Notes: generated by a model from the sequence alone, not told the origin. Shown: positions 1-7,294, numbered from the stretch's first letter. The stretch is DNA of 19,949 bases from JAGMDK01 sp023128695 (GCA_030628805.1 DAOVQG010000042.1:1-19949); one strand, 5' to 3'. Translations and numbers: made by a program.

Positions 1-56
1 AGAGGCTTTCGCGCGACGTCCGGTACAGGGCCCGGACGCTACAGCGTGGAGGTTGC

Positions 57-90
57 GCGCTAGGCCCGGCATAAATGCCGGGCCTAGCGC
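57..90. repeat. Near-perfect 34-base palindrome
   Basis: Sixteen bases pair perfectly with the sixteen that follow after a two-base AA centre (arm GCGCTAGGCCCGGCAT). In RNA this would be a very stable hairpin. No T-run follows, so it is not a textbook intrinsic terminator, although it could end or stabilise the transcript of an upstream gene outside the window. Confidence 0.75.
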
Positions 91-269
91 TGCTACGGAA
101 CAAGGCTCCCGACGGCCGGTACGGGGCCCGGCCGCTACATACAACTCAGAAAATGTGGGTAATAGCAAGGGCTGAAGCCCGCGGCTCTTCGGACCTTGCT
201 ACTGCCTCTTGCCACCTCACCACTCACCCCTCACCCCTCACTCCTCACCCCCTTTTTCCTTGCGTGCTA

Positions 270-298
270 TTGACCCGCCGCGCGCAACGCGATATCCA
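270..298 (+). promoter_or_regulatory. Candidate sigma70-type promoter for the UGD-like gene
   Basis: A TTGACC -35 box (270-275), a 17-base spacer and a TATCCA -10 box (293-298) lie about 74 bases ahead of the dehydrogenase start. The spacing is ideal and the -35 differs from consensus at one base. Start would be near 305. Confidence 0.45.
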
Positions 299-371
299 AT
301 CCCCCTGACAAAGCGGATAGCGTGTGAGAGCCCGACGGTTGTTCCATTCCCGTGGCAAGGAGAGCGTAATC

Positions 372-1175
372 GTGGCGAAACCGAAAGTCGGCGTGGTTGG
401 CGGCGGCGTGGTCGGCGGGGCGATGCGAAAGCTCTGCGGGCCGGAAATAATCGTGTATGACCCCTACGTCCCGGAGCTGGCCGGCAACAAAGATATCATC
501 AACAACTGCGACATGGTCTTTATCTGTGTCCCGACGCCGATGGCCGACGACGGGAGCTGCAACACCTCGGTCGTTGAAGAGACCGTCGCCTGGGTTGAAG
601 CCCCCCTCATGATCATCCGCTCGACCGTGTCGCCCGGCACCACCGAGCGCCTCTGCAAGAAGTACGACAAGCATATCGTCTTTCAGCCGGAGTACCTCGG
701 CGAGACCGTCGGGCACGTGTTCGGCAACATGGCCGAGCGCGAATTCATCGTGCTGGGCGGGACGCCCGAGGACGTTTCGATGGCGGCCGACTTCTACCAG
801 CACTATTACAACTCCATGGTGCGGTTCTATTTCAGCGACGCCACCACGGCCGAGGTCTGCAAGTACATGGAAAACGCCTTCTACGCCGTCAAGGTCACGT
901 TCGTGAACGAGTTTTACGATATCGCCAAGGCCCACGGCGTGGACTTCAACCAGTTGCGTGAACTGTGGCTGGCGGACACGCGGATCAGCCGCGACCACAC
1001 CTTCGTCTATCCCGACAACCGCGGCTTCTCGGGCAAATGCCTGCCGAAGGACTGCAACGCGATCGCGTTCTCCTCACGCGCGAAGGGGTACGAACCCAGG
1101 TTCATGACAGCGTGCCTGAAGATCAACGACGAGTTCCAAGCGTTGAATGAAAAGTTTCGGGCGTTGAATAAATAG
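372..1175 (+). CDS. Short UDP-glucose/GDP-mannose dehydrogenase-family protein
   Basis: Predicted NAD-dependent nucleotide-sugar dehydrogenase of 267 residues. The Rossmann motif GVVGGGVVGG is at residues 7-16, CVPTPM at 52-57, STVSPGTTE near 84, and the active-site segment FSGKCLPKD carries the family's catalytic Cys at about 223. The central dimerisation helix (NAFYAVKVTFVNEFYDIAK) is also present. Family members are usually 400-450 residues; this one stops soon after the catalytic Cys and lacks the C-terminal UDP-binding domain. The GTG start at 372 is chosen because AAGGAG (357-362) lies nine bases upstream and the Rossmann fold begins at once; an ATG at 324 would add 16 residues with no family resemblance. 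The stop lies in a 21-base tandem duplication, so the last residues repeat ALNEKFR/ALNK. Substrate is unknown. Oxidation of a UDP- or GDP-hexose to the uronic acid is the family reaction. Confidence 0.8.
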   Translation: MAKPKVGVVGGGVVGGAMRKLCGPEIIVYDPYVPELAGNKDIINNCDMVFICVPTPMADDGSCNTSVVEETVAWVEAPLMIIRSTVSPGTTERLCKKYDKHIVFQPEYLGETVGHVFGNMAEREFIVLGGTPEDVSMAADFYQHYYNSMVRFYFSDATTAEVCKYMENAFYAVKVTFVNEFYDIAKAHGVDFNQLRELWLADTRISRDHTFVYPDNRGFSGKCLPKDCNAIAFSSRAKGYEPRFMTACLKINDEFQALNEKFRALNK

Positions 1176-1195
1176 TTTCGGGCATTGAGTAAGGA
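1140..1195 (+). repeat. 21-base tandem repeat across a stop codon
   Basis: Unit GCGTTGAATGAAAAGTTTCG(G) at 1140-1160 is followed by a near copy at 1161-1181 and a decayed third copy (GCATTGAGTAAGG) from 1182. The unit is a multiple of three, and the dehydrogenase stop TAA falls inside the second copy. Confidence 0.7.
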
Positions 1196-1315
1196 TAAGA
1201 GCTTCTAACAAATCCGAAGAGCTGCGGGCTTCAGCCCGCGCGGTGCCGCGCGTGCCCCGGTGTGGGTGGGTGCCCCGGTGTGGCACCGGCATCTTGCCGG
1301 TGGTCTCACAGGTGC

Positions 1316-1462
1316 GGGTGCCCCATCCCGTTCCGAGTGCCTGTGAAGCAGGCACTCGGACGGGGTGGGGGACCGAATCGAACGGACGGGGTTTAAGCTA
1401 CGGACCTTCCGTCCCCCACCCCGTTCGCCCGCCTCCGGCGGTCGAAACGGGATGGGGCACCC
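1316..1462. repeat. Compound nested inverted repeat between convergent genes
   Basis: This sits in the 342-base gene-free gap 1176-1517. Outer arms of 17 bases (1316-1332 and 1446-1462, GGGTGCCCCATCCCGTT and its complement) match perfectly. Inside them, 1360-1373 pairs with 1411-1424 (ACGGGGTGGGGGAC) and an 11-base hairpin (1333-1343 with 1349-1359, CCGAGTGCCTG) lies on one side. Left of it are a GGGCTTCAGCCCGC repeat (about 1214-1242) and a GTGGCACCGGCATCTTGCCG repeat (about 1279-1302). No coding sequence is seen. Lying between a plus-strand and a minus-strand gene, it may also work as a two-way terminator. Confidence 0.7.
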
Positions 1463-1517
1463 AGTCGGAGCATGGCTCGGCAGGAGCCTCGCCCTCCCGC
1501 GGGGTTGTTTATCGTCT

Positions 1518-2426
1518 CTAAAACCGGCTCAGCCACTCTTGCAGCGCCCGCCCGTGATACACGATCAGCAGTGCCGCGATTCCCCACAGTCCGATCGCCG
1601 CTTGAAACGGCCGATCCCGCAGCAGCACTTCAGTCGGCCCGTTCACCCGCCCATGCTCGACCAGCAGCGCGAAGCGAAAAATCGCATACACCACCAACGG
1701 CAGCGTGTAGAGCAGGTAGTTCGTCCCGAATTCGTCCAGCGTCCGCTGGTCCATGGCATAGAGCGTGAAGCTGACCACCGCGATGCCCGCCGTCAGCGTC
1801 GTCATGTGGTTGAGCAAATCCGGGGTGTATTCGGCCAGCGTCTTGCGATGAGAGGCTGCGTTGTTGTTGCCGTTTCCCGCCAACACATTCAGCTCGCAGC
1901 GGCGTTTGCTGAAACCCATGAACAGGCACAGTGTGAACGTGCACAGCACGAGCCAGGGTGAGAGTTCGACGCCGTCCAGCACGACCACGCCGGCCACCGC
2001 TCGTAGTACGAAGCCCAGGCCGAGCAGGATAACGTCGAGGATCGCGACGTGCTTCAGGTGCAGCGTGTAGGCGACTTGCAGCAGGAGGTAGGCCGACGCG
2101 ACGAGGAAAAACCCGCGGTCCAGTATGAACCCACCCCCCAGGCCGACCACCAGCAGGATCACGGCCAGCAAAGAAGCGGCGGTGACGGTGATTTGCCCGG
2201 CGGCGAGCGGCCGCCGTCGCTTAACGGGGTGCAGGCGGTCTTCGTTACGATCGTGGATGTCGTTGATAATGTAGACCGCGCTGCTGACCAGGCAGAAGCA
2301 GATGAAGCCGAGCAAGACGACGAGCACGCTGCGCGGCTCGTTGATTTTCTGTCCGAAGATCAGGCCCGCGAACACAAAGAGGTTCTTGGTCCACTGGGCC
2401 GGTCGCAGCAATTGCAGGTAGGACAT
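1518..2426 (-). CDS. UbiA-family decaprenyl-phosphate phosphoribosyltransferase
   Basis: Integral membrane prenyltransferase-fold protein of 302 residues, the family's normal length. By family it moves 5-phosphoribose from PRPP to a polyprenyl phosphate, the first step to decaprenyl-phospho-arabinose in actinobacteria and to related lipid-linked sugars elsewhere. The opening LLRPAQWTKNLFVFAGLIFG, the metal-binding NDIHDRNED (55-63) followed by HPVKRRRPLAAG, and the late DQRTLDEFG loop are hallmarks of this branch rather than of ubiquinone or haem O prenyltransferases. About eight hydrophobic segments alternate with these loops. ATG 2426 is preceded by GGAG at five bases. No DprE1/DprE2 epimerase genes lie nearby, so the end product cannot be told from context. 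It converges with the dehydrogenase gene across the nested palindrome. Confidence 0.82.
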   Translation of the reverse strand: MSYLQLLRPAQWTKNLFVFAGLIFGQKINEPRSVLVVLLGFICFCLVSSAVYIINDIHDRNEDRLHPVKRRRPLAAGQITVTAASLLAVILLVVGLGGGFILDRGFFLVASAYLLLQVAYTLHLKHVAILDVILLGLGFVLRAVAGVVVLDGVELSPWLVLCTFTLCLFMGFSKRRCELNVLAGNGNNNAASHRKTLAEYTPDLLNHMTTLTAGIAVVSFTLYAMDQRTLDEFGTNYLLYTLPLVVYAIFRFALLVEHGRVNGPTEVLLRDRPFQAAIGLWGIAALLIVYHGRALQEWLSRF

Positions 2427-2534
2427 CCGTTCTCCACTAGCGGTTCACGTCGCGGCTCAAAGCCACGGGCTTGGGCATACCACACACTTTCACAGCCGCG
2501 CCACCTGCCGTGGTCCCTACCCGGTTCGCTGGTC

Positions 2535-2990
2535 TTAGGCCGAGACACCTGAGCGGAGGTAGAAGATCATCTGCCAGATCCGGTCGATTTCGCCACGATC
2601 GATTACTTCCAGCGGCTTGAGACCGTCAAATGCTTGATTCGGCGTGTCAAGCCACTCTCCGATAAATTCAGGGACCATTACCTCAGCCAAGCTATTTCGC
2701 AGCCGGTTGATCTCATTCACATTTCGCCGCGTTTGGAGACTTGGCTTTCTCTGAGCGGTTTCGATCGCCGAAATCTGTCGGGTAGAGACTCCGATCAGGC
2801 TCGCCATGACTGGTTGTGAGAGTCCGAGACGCGTCCTTAAGTCCCTAACCGTAATCCCTGGGCTCCCGGCCAACTGGACGGCCTGGATGACAGCTTCGAC
2901 CTTGCCTTTCGACGCTCTTCCGAGCGTGGCTTTCTTGACCTGCGCGGCCTTTTTCCTGGCTGTCTTCTTCTTCGCGGCCTTTCTCGCCAT
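2535..2990 (-). CDS. Xre/MbcA/ParS-type antitoxin (HTH plus DUF2384)
   Basis: Likely antitoxin of the adjacent RES toxin, 151 residues from ATG 2990. The first 25 residues are rich in Lys/Arg/Ala. A helix-turn-helix of the Xre type follows at about 47-85 (VRDLRTRLGLSQPVMASLIGV.. TRQISAIE). The C-terminal 40 residues (GEWLDTPNQAFDGLKPLEVI..) match the MbcA/ParS/Xre toxin-binding domain, DUF2384, which plugs the RES active site in known pairs. ATG 2990 is preferred because GGAGG at 3001-3005 lies about ten bases upstream; ATG 2999 is only two bases from it. The gene follows the toxin by about 110 bases and has its own promoter with a palindrome upstream. Base composition (near 53% GC in a sampled 60 bases) is below the envelope genes around it. 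Autoregulation is inferred from the family. Confidence 0.8.
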   Translation of the reverse strand: MARKAAKKKTARKKAAQVKKATLGRASKGKVEAVIQAVQLAGSPGITVRDLRTRLGLSQPVMASLIGVSTRQISAIETAQRKPSLQTRRNVNEINRLRNSLAEVMVPEFIGEWLDTPNQAFDGLKPLEVIDRGEIDRIWQMIFYLRSGVSA

Positions 2991-3026
2991 CGGCGACATC
3001 GCCTCCGTGTTGGATGAGCCTCCCTG

Positions 3027-3056
3027 ATGATACGATCAACCGCTGGGCTCTGTCAA
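3027..3056 (-). promoter_or_regulatory. Strong promoter of the antitoxin gene
   Basis: On the minus strand a perfect TTGACA -35 box (3051-3056) is followed after 18 bases by TATCAT (3027-3032). Transcription would begin near 3020, about 30 bases ahead of the antitoxin ATG. This lets the antitoxin be made independently of the toxin gene upstream. Confidence 0.7.
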
Positions 3057-3065
3057 GACAATAGT

Positions 3066-3081
3066 CACGCATTATTGCGTG
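3066..3081. promoter_or_regulatory. Palindromic candidate operator upstream of the antitoxin promoter
   Basis: CACGCA-TTAT-TGCGTG is a perfect inverted repeat ending ten bases upstream of the -35 box. A further half-site-like TTGTGCGT lies about 15 bases beyond. Xre antitoxins of RES modules bind palindromes at their own promoter, so this is the obvious binding site candidate. That assignment is inference; only the palindrome is seen. Confidence 0.5.
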
Positions 3082-3107
3082 CAATCATGCAGGATATTGT
3101 GCGTAAG

Positions 3108-3707
3108 CTATCGAATCGGCCTATGTTCCGTGTCTTCCTTCACCTTCAGGACGCTGCCGGTTTGCAGATTGTCCGGAAAAACGACGACCGCGTGGCCCTG
3201 GTCGCCTTGAGCTGACCGCACCAGCAGTCCCTCGCAAGCGGACTGCTGGGCGGCCCGGCCGAGGGCCTGCGTAAGGGCTTCCCGCCCACGGCCCTGTGTT
3301 CCGCGCCAGGGCTCGTTCATCATGCGATCCTCTGACACTCGTAGCCGCTGCCGGAGCGCTCCAGCGCGGAGGTCCAGCACCGTTGAGAGCTTAACCATGA
3401 TCGCCTTGAACGTGCGCGGCATGGCCTTCGCGACCGAGATGCCGTAGAAGCGGTAGTAAGCAAGTGTCTCGGCCATGGCGAGTTCGGGGGTGGTGCTGGC
3501 GTACACGGTCGGGAATGTGCCGGGTGCGTTCCAGCGACCGCCGTACAGCTTGCTGCCGAACCCCTTGATGAGATCTTTCTGGTCCGCGTACTTCGGCGTG
3601 GCCGATCGAAACACAACGCCGGACCAGGATACCGTCAGCCGATCGACGAGAATTCGGCTGATGACAGCGGCGATTCGGTCATAGTCGCGGTGTGGCTTGA
3701 CGTTCAT
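3108..3707 (-). CDS. RES-domain toxin (NAD+-degrading family)
   Basis: Toxin half of a type II toxin-antitoxin pair, 199 residues from ATG 3707. RES toxins cleave NAD+ by hydrolysis or phosphorolysis and halt growth. The domain fills the protein: VVFRSATPKY (Arg at about 34), KGFGSKLYGGRWNAPGTFPTVYAS (48-71), ELAMAETLAYY (Glu at about 80) and LLVRSAQG..AVVVFPDNL (Ser at about 165). The Arg, Glu and Ser that name the family are all present, so the enzyme looks intact. An in-frame ATG at 3791 is rejected because it would run 45 bases into the upstream heparinase-like gene and add 28 residues with no family match. The toxin lies upstream of its antitoxin in the reading direction, the reverse of the usual xre-res order. 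Confidence 0.85.
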   Translation of the reverse strand: MNVKPHRDYDRIAAVISRILVDRLTVSWSGVVFRSATPKYADQKDLIKGFGSKLYGGRWNAPGTFPTVYASTTPELAMAETLAYYRFYGISVAKAMPRTFKAIMVKLSTVLDLRAGALRQRLRVSEDRMMNEPWRGTQGRGREALTQALGRAAQQSACEGLLVRSAQGDQGHAVVVFPDNLQTGSVLKVKEDTEHRPIR

Positions 3708-3745
3708 CTCTCTCTGACTTTGGCTCCAGTTCAGAAGAGCGCGTA

Positions 3746-6067
3746 CTACTTCAACGGCTCGTCGGCTTGAACTTCCTCGGGAAACGTCCACGACAGCGGG
3801 CGCGTGCCGGTCACTTTCACGCCGCCGCCGCGCTGCATTCCGGTCGGCAGCCGCAGCTCGGCCTGAGCGTCCCCGGCCCGCAGCGTCACCAGGAGTGTAT
3901 CTTCCGCGGCCTCGATTTCAGCGGCCGGAACATGCTCGGCGTCGGCGCGGTCGGTGATCAGCACGGTGAGGAACATAAGCGTCTCGGCCGGCCGAGCAGG
4001 CTCGATCTCGATCCGCCCCCAGTGTGGCGTCTTGCCGAACTCCGGCCCGAGCAAGGTCGGCGCGCCCAGCCGATACCAGGCGTTCACGGCGCCGTGCCGC
4101 TCGGCGGGGATGATCAGACGCTCGAAGCCTTTCTCCTCGCCACCCACGTAGGCGCGGCCTTTGTACGGGCCGTCCGCGATCAGCCGTTTCCGCGCCGGAC
4201 CGCCGACGATGCGCAGGCGTTTCGGCGCAGGCCGGAGGCTGCTCAGCCAAACGCTGCCGTCGCGGTCGGACCAGCGTACCCAATTCGCATCGTAATAACG
4301 CCACACGCCGCCCTCGTTGGTGCTGCCGGCAACCCGGGTGTGGTCCGCCAAATCCAGATCGTCGACCAGCGGTCGCGCGGGCAAGTTCAGGATCCACGTT
4401 GGCGGCGAGCGGCTGGAAGTCAGGGTGACGCGGTCGATCACAACCAGCACCCGCTCGCACAGAAAGACAAACTCGCGCGTGTACGCGGCGACGGTCCGGG
4501 CCTCGTAGGCCGGCGCGAGGTCCAACGCCAGATAGGCCGCGTTCTGTTGTTGGCCGTAGGCCAGTTGCCGCGCGGTCAGGCGTCCCTGAGCGGCCGGCGG
4601 AGTGACGAAATCGGTGCAGGTCCCGTCAATGCAGCGCTGCCCGCCCGTCGGCAGGTAACGTGACCCGTACCAGTGCGCCAGCCGGGCGGCATCCCAACAC
4701 ACCAGGCAGTTGTGCGCGATCGTGGCGGTGAAATACTGCTCGAAGTCGAACGGATCGGTGTTGCGACCCAGGAGTTGCACGCCGTTTTTGCTCGGGATCG
4801 CTTCGAAGGTGATGTCGTCCCCGCCGCCGACTGCTAGGTGTCCTCCGCGGTAGATCAGAAAGTGCCCCGCGTCGAAATGTTGTCGGCGACGAAGAAACGG
4901 CTGCCCGGCGTCGATCCAGACCGCGGTGCTTTCAACTCCTTGGCCGCCGCGGAAAATTACTGCGCCGCCGAGATTGCGCGCGGTCGGCATTTGCCCCGGA
5001 TTGCAGCGCGGCATCCGGGCCGCGTCCAGCACGATCGGCACCCACCGCCACACTTTAGAGAGCATATCCGGGGAGGCCCGGACGGCATCCTCGGTCCGCT
5101 TGGCCACCAGGGCCGCCGCGGGGTCGCGGGTACGAACCGCGATCAGGTGGGCGGTCACCGGCAGCAACTCACGCCAAGCCGGTGCCGGCGACAGGGGGGC
5201 CCGGTTGCCGTCCTCCCGGATGAAGTTGTGTTGCAGCGCCGGGTGTTCCGAGGCGGCCAGCAGATAGTGCTCCAGCCAACGACCGACGGTGGCGCGGTAC
5301 CGCGGCCACTCGTCACGGTTCAGAACCAGGCCGGCCAGTTCAATTGCCAAGGCGGTATCGTTCTCCTCCCGAGCCGCGGCTGCCGGGCCGGTGGGACTCA
5401 GTCCCCGCCACTCGACGTAGGTGGGGAAGGTAGTTGTGAAATACTCGCGGGCCGACTCCAGCAGATGCTTGCGTAGCGCTACCCAACTTGGATTGGGGTC
5501 TTCGTTTTCGTCCACGGCGAGCGCCAGGGCTAGCAAGGTCAGCTTCTGCCGGAAACGCCGGGCTTCGAGCGGACTGTCGCTCGGCGTGAGGCCTTCGGCA
5601 TTCTCGCGGAGGGTGAGCATGAATTCACGCCGCGCCGCCGGAGCGAGGTCCGGCCAGCACCAGTCCAGCGCGAGGACCATCTCCAGCTTGTCGACCGTCA
5701 CCCAGGTTGGGCTTCGCAATGAGTATTCGATGACCCTCAAACGGCCGGCGTCGTTCGGATCGCTGGGATCAACCAGATGCAAAAATGCAGCGGCGAGCAG
5801 TTCGCCGGGGAGCGGTTCGTCCGGCACTTGCTTGGCGAAGTAACCCCGCAGGGCCTGGAAATCAGCCGCCTGGCTCCCGAACCGTCCCCACCCGGCCGCT
5901 TCCCCGGGTTGCCCGATCCCACAAGCGTGTTTGAGGCGCGGGATGTCCGCCGGCGAGATCAGCAGACGCGGATGCTCGCCGGCTATGCCGACCGGGATAA
6001 CTAGGCCACATAGCGAAGCAACGATGCTGAAAATGCAAACATTGTGTACGGTTCGGTAGCAGAGCAC
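3746..6067 (-). CDS. Secreted heparinase II/III-like protein
   Basis: Predicted exported polysaccharide lyase-like protein of 773 residues. From GTG 6067 the protein opens with a short polar stretch, then a hydrophobic core (NVCIFSIVASLCGLVIPVGIAG) that reads as a signal peptide, directly before EHPRLLISPADIPRL, a typical mature start in this family. Residues of about 70-350 are helical, as expected for the alpha/alpha toroid. From about 365 comes the heparinase II/III beta domain, with VIFRGGQG, HFDAGHFLIYRGGHLAVGGGDD and a NCLVCWD segment. The GTG is chosen because AGGAGG (6074-6079 on the plus strand, read as its complement) lies six bases upstream; an ATG at 6157 would put 30 charged residues ahead of the signal peptide. 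Substrate (a uronic-acid polysaccharide by family) cannot be read from sequence. It is transcribed divergently from lpxD. Confidence 0.8.
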   Translation of the reverse strand: MLCYRTVHNVCIFSIVASLCGLVIPVGIAGEHPRLLISPADIPRLKHACGIGQPGEAAGWGRFGSQAADFQALRGYFAKQVPDEPLPGELLAAAFLHLVDPSDPNDAGRLRVIEYSLRSPTWVTVDKLEMVLALDWCWPDLAPAARREFMLTLRENAEGLTPSDSPLEARRFRQKLTLLALALAVDENEDPNPSWVALRKHLLESAREYFTTTFPTYVEWRGLSPTGPAAAAREENDTALAIELAGLVLNRDEWPRYRATVGRWLEHYLLAASEHPALQHNFIREDGNRAPLSPAPAWRELLPVTAHLIAVRTRDPAAALVAKRTEDAVRASPDMLSKVWRWVPIVLDAARMPRCNPGQMPTARNLGGAVIFRGGQGVESTAVWIDAGQPFLRRRQHFDAGHFLIYRGGHLAVGGGDDITFEAIPSKNGVQLLGRNTDPFDFEQYFTATIAHNCLVCWDAARLAHWYGSRYLPTGGQRCIDGTCTDFVTPPAAQGRLTARQLAYGQQQNAAYLALDLAPAYEARTVAAYTREFVFLCERVLVVIDRVTLTSSRSPPTWILNLPARPLVDDLDLADHTRVAGSTNEGGVWRYYDANWVRWSDRDGSVWLSSLRPAPKRLRIVGGPARKRLIADGPYKGRAYVGGEEKGFERLIIPAERHGAVNAWYRLGAPTLLGPEFGKTPHWGRIEIEPARPAETLMFLTVLITDRADAEHVPAAEIEAAEDTLLVTLRAGDAQAELRLPTGMQRGGGVKVTGTRPLSWTFPEEVQADEPLK

Positions 6068-6150
6068 GGCGATCCTCCTGGCTTGGTCATGTGTAGCGTG
6101 TCCGTTGAGGGCCGCGGCGCCAAGCGCTCCGCAACTTGGCGGTTCCTCTT

Positions 6151-6180
6151 TTGACACCCCCGCTCCGCCGTCCGTACAAT
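6151..6180 (+). promoter_or_regulatory. Strong promoter of lpxD
   Basis: TTGACA (6151-6156), 18-base spacer, TACAAT (6175-6180). Transcription would start near 6187, some 46 bases before the lpxD ATG. The -10 box is one arm of the palindrome at 6175-6192. Confidence 0.7.
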
Positions 6181-6192
6181 CGCTGTATTGTA
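6175..6192. promoter_or_regulatory. Palindrome overlapping the lpxD -10 box
   Basis: TACAAT-CGCTGT-ATTGTA is a perfect six-base inverted repeat, so the minus strand also shows a TACAAT that could serve as -10 for the divergent heparinase-like gene. No good minus-strand -35 box is seen at the right distance, so a repressor site or chance are alternatives. Confidence 0.35.
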
Positions 6193-6232
6193 TGAGTCTG
6201 AGACGACGTACGCCGCCGCTTTGGGAGATTCG

Positions 6233-7294
6233 ATGGCCGCGACACTAGCAGAACTCTGTGCCGCCATCGCAGAGTACGGGATGAAGCCGGTGCTCAAAGG
6301 TGACGCCGACCGCCGCATTGAGCGGGTAGCAACGCTCGCAGAGGCGCGGGAGGGGGAGGTCTCGTTTTTATCTAACCCCAAATACGAAAAGATGTTACAG
6401 ACGACGAAGGCCTCGGTCGTCATCGTCAAACCGGATGTTGTGGCTCCGGAGCGACTTGACCTCATCCAGGTCGACGACCCCTACGCCGCTCTTACCGTCC
6501 TGATCGTCAAGCTGCACGGCTACCGCCGACACCGCCGGGTGCCGCTCGATTCGGCCTGCACGCACATCCACGAAACCGCCCGGATCGGCGAAAACGCAAC
6601 CATCCACCCCGGCGCCACCATCGACGAAAACGTCGTGATTGGTTCCGGAGCGATCATCTATCCCGGCTGCTACGTCGGCCCCCGCTGCCGCAGCGGCGAC
6701 AATCTGCTGCTGTTCCCGAACGTGGTCCTCTATGACGATACGGTCATCGGCGACCGCGTCACCATTCACGCCAACACGACCATCGGCGAAGACGGCCTCG
6801 GGTATGCTCCCATCGAGGGCAAGTGGGTCAAAATCCCGCAGATCGGCCACGTCGAGATCGAGAGTGACGTGGAGATCGGCACCAACTGTGCCATCGACCG
6901 GGCCACGCTCGGCAAAACCGTCATCGGCCGCGGCACCAAGTTCAGCAACCTGATCGCCATCGGCCACGGCACCCGCATCGGCGAGGATTGCCTTTTCGTG
7001 GCCCAAGCGGGCCTGGCCGGCTCGGTCAACGTTGGGAAGCACGTGACTATGGCGGGCCAGGTCGGCGTCGCTGGCCACATCCGCATCGGCGACAACGCCA
7101 CCATCGGTGCCAAGGCCGGCGTCACCCACAACGTCCCCGAGCATGAAACCGTCCTCGGCCAGCCGGCGATCCCCATCCGCGAAATGCGGCGTCAAGTCGT
7201 CTACATCCAACGTCTGCCGGAACTGAGTGAGACGGTCAAGCGGCTGGAGAAGCAAGTGGCGGAATTGAAACAAAGACTCATTGAGCGGGACTAA
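6233..7294 (+). CDS. lpxD: UDP-3-O-acylglucosamine N-acyltransferase LpxD
   Basis: Third enzyme of lipid A synthesis: it moves a 3-hydroxyacyl chain from acyl-ACP to the 2-amino group of UDP-3-O-acyl-glucosamine in the cytoplasm. The product is 353 residues, normal for LpxD. Residues 1-100 form the N-terminal uridine-binding domain (VSFLSNPKYEKMLQTTKASVVIV). About 105-320 is a left-handed beta-helix of hexapeptide repeats (IGENATIHPGATIDENVVIG and onward). The family's catalytic His is in IAIGHGTRIG at about 245. A C-terminal coiled coil (LPELSETVKRLEKQVAELKQRL) closes the trimer. ATG 6233 follows GGGAG (6223-6227) at five bases; an ATG at 6188 lies at the predicted transcription start and is rejected. 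lpxI is close downstream but split off by a fusion gene. Confidence 0.95.
   Translation: MAATLAELCAAIAEYGMKPVLKGDADRRIERVATLAEAREGEVSFLSNPKYEKMLQTTKASVVIVKPDVVAPERLDLIQVDDPYAALTVLIVKLHGYRRHRRVPLDSACTHIHETARIGENATIHPGATIDENVVIGSGAIIYPGCYVGPRCRSGDNLLLFPNVVLYDDTVIGDRVTIHANTTIGEDGLGYAPIEGKWVKIPQIGHVEIESDVEIGTNCAIDRATLGKTVIGRGTKFSNLIAIGHGTRIGEDCLFVAQAGLAGSVNVGKHVTMAGQVGVAGHIRIGDNATIGAKAGVTHNVPEHETVLGQPAIPIREMRRQVVYIQRLPELSETVKRLEKQVAELKQRLIERD

Larger units (their letters stand above)
1..371. repeat. Intergenic repeat stretch at the left edge
   Basis: No convincing gene is seen in the first 371 bases. The stretch holds inverted copies of a GTAGCGKCCGGSYCCCGT-like palindromic repeat (about 16-46 and 111-140), a 34-base hairpin (57-90), a copy of the GGGCTTCAGCCCGC repeat on the minus strand (about 168-192), and a run of CTCACCCC-like short tandem units (about 205-250). 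The same repeat types recur between other genes in this window. The last 100 bases carry the promoter and ribosome binding site of the dehydrogenase gene that follows. Confidence 0.6.

Noticed and set aside
57..90. Intrinsic terminator
   Set aside because: The hairpin is strong but has no following T-run.
267..998. 243-residue minus-strand reading frame
   Set aside because: It is antisense to the dehydrogenase gene, rich in His/Asp/Val as expected of a GC-rich shadow frame, with no domain.
2427..2534. Possible tRNA or small RNA between the UbiA-like and Xre genes
   Set aside because: A few GGTTC- and CCG-rich pieces look tRNA-like, but no acceptor stem, anticodon arm or T-loop can be folded.
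3708..3791. Longer RES toxin start at 3791
   Set aside because: It would overlap the heparinase-like gene and add residues not found in the family; ATG 3707 fits the domain start.
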